Positions 13,345 through 18,939 of a stretch of 18,939 nucleotides of DNA are shown piece after piece (the stretch's first letter is position 1; each line of letters opens with the position of its first letter). The position numbers were made by a program, and so were the translations under genes. A model generated the notes under the pieces. It saw only the letters and a list, made by a program, of their open reading frames with translations, was not told the DNA's origin and did not search any database. The DNA comes from an uncultured Collinsella sp. (GTDB lineage Bacteria; Actinomycetota; Coriobacteriia; Coriobacteriales; Coriobacteriaceae): positions 1 through 18,939 of the forward strand of contig URMZ01000032.1 in assembly GCA_900549025.1 (NCBI GenBank), read 5' to 3'.

Positions 13345-13375
13345 ATGTGGCAAAGAGACTGTCCCTTTGTCACAT
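13345..13375. repeat. 31-bp near-perfect palindrome at the end of ABC operon 2
   Basis: ATGTG (13345-13349) pairs with CACAT (13371-13375), CAAAG with CTTTG and GAC with GTC, with one mismatch and one G-T wobble around a single central base. It begins at the first base beyond the last sense codon of the ABC gene, overlapping its stop codon on the minus strand. It is a separate structure from the neighbouring terminator. Confidence 0.6.
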
Positions 13376-15375
13376 TATGCGAACTGGCTCAGATAGAGGT
13401 CGGCGTAGGCACCCTCGGCAGCCAGCAGCTCCTTATGCGTGCCTTGCTCGATGATGTTGCCGTGATCCATGACCAAGATCAGGTCGGCATCGACGATCGT
13501 CGACAGACGGTGCGCGATCACAAAGCTCGTGCGCCCGCGCATGAGCGCGTCCATAGCACGGCCGATGGCGAGCTCGGTGCGCGTGTCCACGCTCGACGTC
13601 GCCTCGTCCAGGATGAGAATCGCCGGGTTGTTGAGCAGCACGCGTGCGATGGTCAGCAGCTGACGTTGGCCCTGGCTGATGCTCTCGGCATCGTTAGCCA
13701 CACGCGTGTCGTAGCCCTGCGGCATAGTGCGTACAAAGAAGTCGACCTGAGCGGCACGTGCGGCCGCGACAATCTCCTCGCGCGTCGCCTCGGGACAGCC
13801 ATAGGCGATGTTCTCGGCAATGGTGCCATCGAACAGCCAGGCGTCCTGCAACACCATGCCAAACTGCTGGCGCAGCTCGCCGCGGTCCATGCGGCTCGTG
13901 TCCACACCGTCGAGGGTAATGCGGCCACCGTCGATCTCGTAGAAGCGCATGAGCAGATTGATGAGCGTGGTCTTGCCCGCGCCCGTGGTTCCCACCACCG
14001 CGATCTTTTGGCCCGGCTCGGCGACAAACGACACGTCGCGCATGAGCGGCTTGTCGGGCGCATAGCCAAAACGCACGTGTTCAAAGGCAACACGGCCCTC
14101 CACCTTGCCCGGCAGCTTGGCGGCGGCCGCCGGCAACGGATCGGCCTCCATCTCGGACTCGTCGAGCAGGTCGAACACGCGCTCGGCGCTCGCCAGCGCG
14201 CTCTGCAGCGAGTTAAAGGTAAACGACAGCTGCGTCATGGGCTCGGACGCCTCATAGATAAACTGGAAGAACGCCTGGAACACGCCGACGGTCATATGCC
14301 CGGCAACCAACATGCTGCAGCCCACAAGCGCAATCACGATTTGCGCCAAGCGGCCGATAAAGCGCACTGCGGGACCGACGGCGTTAATCATAAAGTCGGC
14401 CTTGGTGCTCACGCGCGCCAGCTCCTTCGAAGCCTCGTGCACCTCGGCAGAGCTCTGGCGCTCGCGGTTAAACGCACGGATTACCAGACGGCCCGAGTAG
14501 CCTTCCTCGACCGCGCTCGTAATCTTGGACACCCACTCCTGGCGCTCGCCCGTCACATCGTGCGTGCGGCGCGAAACGACCTTCGTCACCAGCAGCGAAA
14601 GCGCCGTAAAGAACAAAAAGACGAGCGTGAGCGGCACACTAAACACGAACATCACGCTCACGGCGCCCACCACGGTACCGATCGACACCAGAAGCTGCAG
14701 CAAGCCGCGCTGCATGCTCTCGGACATCTTGTCCAAGTCGTTGGTCGCACGGCTGACGACCTCGCCGGGACGATGCGCATCAAAGTAGGCAAGCGGCAGA
14801 CGGTTGAGCTTTTGTGCGATGCGGTTGCGTAGGCGCAGGTTGAGACGCTCGGCAACGCTCGACATCAAAAAGCTCTGAAGCGCGTAGAACGAGGCGGCGG
14901 CGGTCCAGATCATAAAGTAGATGAAGATGGTCCTGCCGCAGTTCTCCCAGGTAATGCTGAAGGTAGTGTTGTTGGCAAACGCCAGCTTCATGTGCCCCCA
15001 CAGCTCATCGATCACGCGGGCGCTGTAAGCCGGCGCCGCGGTGTTAAAGATGACATAGAACACGATGCTCGCGAACACGATATAGAAGCGCCAATGGTCG
15101 CCGGCGGCCTCGCTCCACAGGCGGCGCACTGTCGCCCAGGTGTCGCGGGGCGTCTCGTCCTCGTCCTCGTCGTCAACGTCGCGCATGCGCTCCGCCTCGG
15201 CGCGGGCACGCTCGTCCTCGGCGCGCTCGTTTTCCTCGTAGAGTGCCTGGCGGCGAGCCTCGCGCTCCGCCGCCTTGGCGGCTTCGTCCAGGTCGGGCGC
15301 GACGCCCGTCTCCTCAACTGTCTCTGCAACCGCGGCATCCTCGGCGATGGCCTGCTTCTTGAGCTCCTCGGTCAT
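13375..15375 (-). CDS. ABC exporter half-transporter, canonical ATPase subunit (operon 2)
   Basis: A 666-residue half-transporter. Residues 1-80 are an unusual, highly charged Ala/Glu/Arg-rich N-terminal extension (coiled-coil-like, with the acidic run DVDDEDEDE). The membrane domain covers about 92-365 and the ATPase domain about 425-660. Walker A GTTGAGKTT is at 462-470, the signature is the variant SQGQ (567-570), Walker B ILILDE (586-591) has the catalytic Glu, and the switch His is H622. The start ATG 15373-15375 lies 8 nt after AGGGAGG and 1 nt beyond the TAG of the preceding gene. An in-frame GTG at 15382-15384 overlaps the ribosome site and is less likely. It forms the hydrolysing half of a heterodimer with the upstream subunit. 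Substrate unknown. Confidence 0.93.
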   Translation of the reverse strand: MTEELKKQAIAEDAAVAETVEETGVAPDLDEAAKAAEREARRQALYEENERAEDERARAEAERMRDVDDEDEDETPRDTWATVRRLWSEAAGDHWRFYIVFASIVFYVIFNTAAPAYSARVIDELWGHMKLAFANNTTFSITWENCGRTIFIYFMIWTAAASFYALQSFLMSSVAERLNLRLRNRIAQKLNRLPLAYFDAHRPGEVVSRATNDLDKMSESMQRGLLQLLVSIGTVVGAVSVMFVFSVPLTLVFLFFTALSLLVTKVVSRRTHDVTGERQEWVSKITSAVEEGYSGRLVIRAFNRERQSSAEVHEASKELARVSTKADFMINAVGPAVRFIGRLAQIVIALVGCSMLVAGHMTVGVFQAFFQFIYEASEPMTQLSFTFNSLQSALASAERVFDLLDESEMEADPLPAAAAKLPGKVEGRVAFEHVRFGYAPDKPLMRDVSFVAEPGQKIAVVGTTGAGKTTLINLLMRFYEIDGGRITLDGVDTSRMDRGELRQQFGMVLQDAWLFDGTIAENIAYGCPEATREEIVAAARAAQVDFFVRTMPQGYDTRVANDAESISQGQRQLLTIARVLLNNPAILILDEATSSVDTRTELAIGRAMDALMRGRTSFVIAHRLSTIVDADLILVMDHGNIIEQGTHKELLAAEGAYADLYLSQFA

Positions 15376-15376
15376 G

Positions 15377-17113
15377 CTACTCACCTCCCTTCATCTGCGA
15401 TTCCGCGATAGCGCGGTACACCTCGCAGGTTTCCATGAGCTCGTCGTGCGTGCCTAGGCCCACGATCTCGCCGTCTTTGAGCACCACGATCTGATCGGCA
15501 TGCAAAATAGTCGAGATGCGCTGGGCGATGATGAGCACCGCGGCATCGCACGTCTCGTCCTGCAGCGCATGGCGCAGTGCCGCATCGGTCTTAAAGTCCA
15601 GGGCCGAAAAACTGTCGTCGAAGATATATAGATCGGCATGCTTCATGAGTGCGCGGGCAATCGCCAGGCGCTGGCGCTGACCACCCGAGAAGTTCGTGCC
15701 GCCCTGGGCCACCGGCGTATCGAGCCCCTGGGGCTGGTCGAGCACAAAGGTGCTCTGGGCAACCTCCAGCGCATGGAGCATGTCAGCCTCAGTCGCATCT
15801 TCGTTGCCAAAGCGCAGGTTGCTCGCCACCGTACCCGAGAACAGCCATGCCTTCTGCGGCACATAGGCGATACGCCCGCGGATGTCGTCTTGCGAAAGGT
15901 CGCGCAGATCGATGCCATTCAGGCGAATGGCGCCCTTCGTGGCATCGTGGAAGCGAAGCAAGAGCTTGGCCACCGTCGACTTGCCCGAACCCGTCGAGCC
16001 TACAATCGCCGTGGTCTGGCCACGGCGACAGGCAAAGCTCAGGTCGCACAGGGTATCCTCGTCGGCATCGTCAAAACGGAACGACATATGGTCGAACACG
16101 GCAACCGCGTCGGCACCATCTGCGGACTCAGGCGCCCCGTCGCCCAGCGTTGCCTTGCCGTCCACGATGCTCGGCTCGATTTCGAGCACCTGTTGCGCGC
16201 GGTTGAGGCACGCCGCAGCGCGCGGAAGCGTCAGAATCACCATCTGCGCCATCATCACAAAGAACAGGATCAAGATCGCGTATTCCAACACGGCCGAGAT
16301 GCTGCCGATTTGCATGGCGTGGACGCCCGCGCGGTTGCCGCCCACCCACAGCACCGCCACCTCGGCGATATTCATCAAAAAGAAGCTGGAACTGTCGAGA
16401 CCCACAAACAGGTGGTTGACCTTGATGGCGTTGGCCGCGTAATCGCTAAACACCTCGTCCAGGCGCTGCTCCTCGTGGCGCTCCTTGTTAAATGCGCGGA
16501 TGACGCGCACGCCCACGATGTTCTCGCGCAGCACCACGTTCATGCGGTCGATAAAGCTCTGCAGGCGCATAAAGATCGGCGCGGCGTTAGCCACCGTAAA
16601 GACCGCCGCCACCAGCACGATCGCAACGACCACACCCAGCAGCGTGCCCATGGCGGGATCGATGAACCAAGCAAAAATGATGCCTGCCACGGCCAAGAAC
16701 GGCACCGGCAGCACCAACTGAATCGTCTGAAGGACAGCTTGCTGAATCACGTTGATGTCGTTGAGTGAGCGCGTGATCATCGAACCCGTGCCAAAGCGCT
16801 CAAAGTCGCTGGCGGACAGCTCGAGCGACTTGTCGTACACGGCATTGCGGATATCGCAGGCCACGTTGGCGGCCAGGCGCGCCGAAAGATAGCAGCCCAG
16901 CACCGTGCCGCCGCTGGCCATGCCGGTCGCGATAAGCATGTACAGGCCGTTGCGTAAAATATAGTCGATATCGCCCGTGGTAATACCGGTGTTGACCATG
17001 TTCGCCAGCATCGTGGGAACCAACAGCGTACCGACGTTATCTATCAGCACCGCAAACAGCGTCACCGCAATCAGACCGCGGTACGGCCTCATAAACCTCA
17101 TTAAGAGTCGCAT
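15377..17113 (-). CDS. ABC exporter half-transporter, degenerate-site subunit (operon 2)
   Basis: A 578-residue half-transporter with membrane helices over about 12-300 and an ATPase domain over about 335-575. Walker A GSTGSGKST is at 372-380 and the signature SGGQ at 476-479. Walker B is LYIFDD (495-500), with Asp500 in place of the catalytic Glu, and Gln531 (IIAQR) replaces the switch His. This is the same degeneracy as in the first subunit of operon 1, which suggests an old duplication of the whole pair. ATG 17111-17113 has GAGGGGG 4-5 nt upstream. The gene overlaps the end of marR by 13 bp, pointing to coupled translation and regulator-transporter co-expression. Such MarR-ABC units commonly export drugs, peptides or metabolites sensed by the regulator. 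Confidence 0.93.
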   Translation of the reverse strand: MRLLMRFMRPYRGLIAVTLFAVLIDNVGTLLVPTMLANMVNTGITTGDIDYILRNGLYMLIATGMASGGTVLGCYLSARLAANVACDIRNAVYDKSLELSASDFERFGTGSMITRSLNDINVIQQAVLQTIQLVLPVPFLAVAGIIFAWFIDPAMGTLLGVVVAIVLVAAVFTVANAAPIFMRLQSFIDRMNVVLRENIVGVRVIRAFNKERHEEQRLDEVFSDYAANAIKVNHLFVGLDSSSFFLMNIAEVAVLWVGGNRAGVHAMQIGSISAVLEYAILILFFVMMAQMVILTLPRAAACLNRAQQVLEIEPSIVDGKATLGDGAPESADGADAVAVFDHMSFRFDDADEDTLCDLSFACRRGQTTAIVGSTGSGKSTVAKLLLRFHDATKGAIRLNGIDLRDLSQDDIRGRIAYVPQKAWLFSGTVASNLRFGNEDATEADMLHALEVAQSTFVLDQPQGLDTPVAQGGTNFSGGQRQRLAIARALMKHADLYIFDDSFSALDFKTDAALRHALQDETCDAAVLIIAQRISTILHADQIVVLKDGEIVGLGTHDELMETCEVYRAIAESQMKGGE

Positions 17114-17601
17114 GTGTCCCCCTCGCCCTTATCGTCAGCCTCGTTCTCGGCGGCCACTTGCCGTTTAAATGCCTCGCACTCTTCGTTCAGAACGTGGGAG
17201 AACTTACCGACCAAGCGCATGATCTCGCGCTGTTCCCAGGGCTCGAGCGCGCCAAAGGCACGCTGCTCGGCTTTAACCGCCGGCAACGCATAGTGCTCGG
17301 CGAACCGCCGGCCCTCATCGGTCAAACAAACGACCTTATTCATACGACTGCCCTCGGCAAACTCCAACGTCGCAAGCCCTCGCGCCCTAAGCGTCTTAAT
17401 CGCCGAATTGATGGTCTGTTTGCTGTAGAACCATTCACTCGTCAGCCGACTCACGGCAACGCTTCCGCCCGCTGCACTCGTGTCGACGAGCATCCAGTAG
17501 GCGCAGTCCGAAAGACCGCAAGTGCGCGCGAACTCCGAATAGATACGATCAAGCCCGTTGAGCATCCGGTCGAAATCGACCGGGCTAACTGCACTATTCA
17601 T
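17101..17601 (-). CDS. MarR-family transcriptional regulator
   Basis: A 166-residue winged-helix regulator. Helix 1 and the dimerisation region occupy about 8-30, the helix-turn-helix about 50-80 (SVAVSRLTSEWFYSKQTINSAIKTLRARGL) and the wing follows with LEFAEGSRMNKVVCLTDEGRRF. The C-terminal helices (about 115-155) complete the dimer interface, and the tail is acidic. The start is uncertain: ATG 17599-17601 (chosen, GGGAG close by) or ATG 17611-17613. A TTG at 17679 lies upstream of the predicted promoter and is excluded. It is the first gene of the operon with the two ABC subunits and probably represses it, releasing DNA when the exporter's substrate binds. Two 16-bp repeats at the promoter are the likely operator. 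Confidence 0.87.
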   Translation of the reverse strand: MNSAVSPVDFDRMLNGLDRIYSEFARTCGLSDCAYWMLVDTSAAGGSVAVSRLTSEWFYSKQTINSAIKTLRARGLATLEFAEGSRMNKVVCLTDEGRRFAEHYALPAVKAEQRAFGALEPWEQREIMRLVGKFSHVLNEECEAFKRQVAAENEADDKGEGDTCDS

Positions 17602-17617
17602 CTCTCCCACCATTCGA

Positions 17618-17667
17618 TAGTCCGAGTTTTGACCAATTAATATCTCTACATTAGTCCGAGTTTTGAC
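17618..17667. promoter_or_regulatory. Tandem 16-bp repeats, likely MarR operator
   Basis: TAGTCCGAGTTTTGAC occurs at 17618-17633 and again, identically, at 17652-17667, with a 34-bp period. The second copy continues to TA, giving the dyad TAGTC-N8-GACTA, the size of a MarR-dimer site. One copy lies in the promoter spacer and the other in the leader. Confidence 0.6.
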
Positions 17668-17676
17668 TATCGCCAA
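17648..17676 (-). promoter_or_regulatory. Promoter of the marR-ABC operon
   Basis: On the minus strand TTGGCG (17671-17676) and TAATGT (17648-17653) are separated by 17 bp. Initiation near 17641 gives a leader of about 40 nt to the ATG at 17601. Confidence 0.45.
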
Positions 17677-17718
17677 CAAGATTGTTGTTTATGGTCGGCT
17701 CTACATAAGCATATCGAC

Positions 17719-17753
17719 AAAAAGACCGCCGGCGCGGGGGCGGCGCCGGCGGT
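17719..17753 (-). terminator. Intrinsic terminator of the 96-residue protein gene
   Basis: An 11-bp perfect GC-rich stem (17725-17735 with 17743-17753) has a 7-nt loop. The minus strand continues with TCTTTTTG. It lies 26 bp beyond the stop codon. Confidence 0.9.
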
Positions 17754-17779
17754 TGCGAGAGAATATCGAGTGTTGGCTG

Positions 17780-18070
17780 TTAAGCAGCGACGGCCTCGTA
17801 GACCGTGGCACCCGAGAAGCTGTCGTGCAGGCTCTTGCCGCAGATCCACGGCAGTTCGACGACCTCGCAGACCGTGTTGACCAGCTCGGAGCAGTCAGTA
17901 AAGTGGCCCTTATCGTTGAGGGCCTCGCAATCCTGAACACGCCAATAGCCATCGGTGTGCGTGATGTAGTACTCGTGATCATTAATCGACACGAAAGCGC
18001 GCGTCTTGGAACGCAGCAGCTTCAGAAATCCTTCGAAGTCGGTCTCGACGACATCTCCAGCCTGGAACAT
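17780..18070 (-). CDS. Small protein of unknown function (96 residues)
   Basis: I do not recognise this family. The gene is convincing: ATG 18068-18070 has a perfect AGGAGG 7 nt upstream, codon use matches its neighbours, and a strong terminator follows. The protein is cytoplasmic (no signal peptide or membrane segment), acidic and mixed alpha/beta in appearance. It has aromatic-rich stretches such as HEYYITHTDGYWRVQDCE (32-49) and four cysteines (48, 60, 68, 77). FVSINDHEYYI and YWRV look like consecutive beta strands. It is monocistronic between the marR operon and a divergent nitroreductase gene, with an AT-rich 294-bp upstream region. The strong ribosome site and terminator suggest good expression. 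No partner is implied by context. Confidence 0.8.
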   Translation of the reverse strand: MFQAGDVVETDFEGFLKLLRSKTRAFVSINDHEYYITHTDGYWRVQDCEALNDKGHFTDCSELVNTVCEVVELPWICGKSLHDSFSGATVYEAVAA

Positions 18071-18107
18071 GATGTTACCTCCTGGCCCGGCGCCACCATG
18101 GCGCGTT

Positions 18108-18218
18108 GATAAACGTTGATACTCCTTTAGTAAAACCTTTATCAGAGCTTATGCGCGCATCATTTAGGCAAGTGGTAAAAAACCGCAGGGTAGACGGGAT
18201 AAAACGTTTAACCATCCC
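18108..18218. promoter_or_regulatory. AT-rich control region with AAACGTT dyads
   Basis: This region lies between the divergent 96-residue protein and nitroreductase genes. It holds GATAAACGTTGAT (18108-18120) and GGATAAAACGTTTAACCATC (18197-18216), the latter bounded by GGGAT/ATCCC and centred on the palindrome AAACGTTT. AAACGTTT-like palindromes with a central CG are typical of LacI-family operators, so regulator binding is plausible. I found no reliable minus-strand promoter here. Confidence 0.35.
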
Positions 18219-18224
18219 ACCGGT

Positions 18225-18253
18225 TTGTCACATTCTGGCTGAAGTTTTATGCA
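18225..18253 (+). promoter_or_regulatory. Candidate promoter of the nitroreductase gene
   Basis: TTGTCA (18225-18230, five of six consensus bases) is followed after 17 bp by TATGCA (18248-18253), a weak -10. The leader would be about 105 nt and contains a small stem formed by ACCAA and TTGGT (about 18255-18275). Confidence 0.4.
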
Positions 18254-18364
18254 AACCAACTTTTCCACTTGGTAGCTTGCATTGTTTGGGGCCGACTGCG
18301 CGATTACGGCTACGGCACGACGGGTAAGAACGGAACATCTGCAATGTCATCGCTAGGAGGACCC

Positions 18365-18886
18365 ATGGAGACCATCGAAGCGCTCATCCACCGCCGCAGC
18401 TGCCGTAATTATAGCGATCGCCCCGTCGAAGCCGAAAAGCTCGCACGCATTATCGAAGCCGGCCAGTACGCGCCGAGCGGCATGGGACGCCAGCCGGTCA
18501 CGTTTGTCGCCGTTACCGACCCCGCGACCGTCGAGCGTCTCTCACAGCTCAACGCCCAGGTCATGGACAGCAACAGCGACCCCTTCTATGGCGCCAAGAC
18601 CGTTGTGGTGGTGCTGGTTGACCGCAGCGTGCCCACACATCTGGAAGACGGCTCGCTCGCCATGGGCAACTTGCTCAACGCCGCCTATGCACTGGGTGTC
18701 GATTCGTGCTGGATTCACCGCGCGCATGAGGTCTTTGACTCGCCCGAGGGCCTGGAGCTGCTGGCCAGCTGGGGCCTGCCCGCCGACGGCAACCTGCGCG
18801 GTGTCGGTAACTGCATTCTTGGCTACGCCGAGGACACGCCACCCGAGGCAAAACCGCGCCGCGACAACGTCGTCTACGTAAGGTAA
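18365..18886 (+). CDS. Nitroreductase-family flavoprotein
   Basis: A 173-residue FMN-dependent oxidoreductase of the nitroreductase superfamily. The N-terminal hallmark IHRRSCRNYSDRPV (8-21) supplies the FMN-phosphate-binding arginines. APSGMGRQP (36-44) is the usual APS(G/A)xNxQPW-like loop, with Gly-Arg in place of Asn. A central DGSLAMGNLLNAAYALGVDSCWI (93-115) forms the dimer helix and FMN contact, and the C-terminal LRGVGNCILGY (142-152) corresponds to the family's (V)xxxIALGY strand. These enzymes reduce nitro groups, quinones or flavins with NAD(P)H, and the physiological substrate cannot be inferred. At 173 residues it is a short member. ATG 18365 has GGAGG 5 nt upstream, and a terminator follows the stop, so it is a single-gene unit. 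Confidence 0.92.
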   Translation: METIEALIHRRSCRNYSDRPVEAEKLARIIEAGQYAPSGMGRQPVTFVAVTDPATVERLSQLNAQVMDSNSDPFYGAKTVVVVLVDRSVPTHLEDGSLAMGNLLNAAYALGVDSCWIHRAHEVFDSPEGLELLASWGLPADGNLRGVGNCILGYAEDTPPEAKPRRDNVVYVR

Positions 18887-18890
18887 TCAG

Positions 18891-18920
18891 AACCACCCTT
18901 AAAAAGGGTGGTTTGCTCTT
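18891..18920 (+). terminator. Intrinsic terminator of the nitroreductase gene
   Basis: AACCACCCTT (18891-18900) and AAGGGTGGTT (18904-18913) form a 10-bp perfect stem with an AAA loop, followed by TGCTCTT. Confidence 0.85.
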
Positions 18921-18939
18921 AGGGTATAACCCACGGGCC

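Noticed and set aside
13342..14832. Plus-strand open frame of 496 codons opposite the second ABC subunit of operon 2.
   Set aside because: It is antisense to a protein with complete ABC motifs. Long antisense frames are expected in GC-rich genes, and its His/Arg/Ala-rich product has no recognisable domain. Similar shadows lie opposite ilvE, operon 1 and the other ABC genes.
1..18939. CRISPR array, insertion sequence, prophage or integrative element.
   Set aside because: No regularly spaced direct repeats, transposase, integrase or phage genes are present. The repeats found are isolated inverted repeats.

Overview
This window looks like chromosomal DNA from a high-GC, Gram-positive gut actinobacterium, most likely Collinsella or a close relative in the Coriobacteriia. 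The basis is GC-rich codon use, clear AGGAGG-type ribosome binding sites, a small SRP RNA without an Alu domain, and a surface protein ending in a LAxTG-type sorting signal. The genus is judged from memory of similar genomes, not from a search. No phage, insertion sequence, CRISPR array or integrase gene is visible.

Layout. Positions 1-4515 carry minus-strand genes: a flavodoxin-family protein, preceded in transcription by a two-gene heterodimeric ABC exporter operon. Diverging from it is a plus-strand, sortase-anchored coiled-coil surface protein (4729-5697). A long non-coding island (5698-6593) holds a terminator, the 4.5S-like SRP RNA on the minus strand, a 95-bp hairpin behind it and three more long inverted repeats. 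Next come a minus-strand fusion of tRNA adenosine deaminase (TadA) with glycerate kinase (6594-8375), a plus-strand tRNA-Ser(UGA), a minus-strand TetR-type regulator and a plus-strand lemA. A second non-coding island (9868-10346) holds the lemA terminator, a 201-bp element with 20-bp inverted ends, and a 113-nt nested hairpin that terminates ilvE. Then follow ilvE (minus), a DedA-family membrane protein (minus) and cysE (plus). The right end has a minus-strand operon of a MarR regulator and a second heterodimeric ABC exporter (13375-17601), an unrecognised 96-residue protein (minus) and a nitroreductase (plus).

How it fits together. The two ABC operons share one design: the first gene has a degenerate ATPase site (Asp for the catalytic Glu, Gln for the switch His) and the second has a canonical site, so each pair should work as one heterodimeric exporter. 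The second pair is probably controlled by the MarR protein through tandem repeats at its promoter. ilvE and cysE serve amino-acid metabolism. The SRP RNA, tRNA-Ser and TadA domain serve translation and protein targeting.

Most noteworthy are the TadA-glycerate kinase fusion, the density of long inverted repeats in two intergenic islands, the tandem operator-like repeats before marR, and a TAAAACGTT motif recurring in several intergenic regions.
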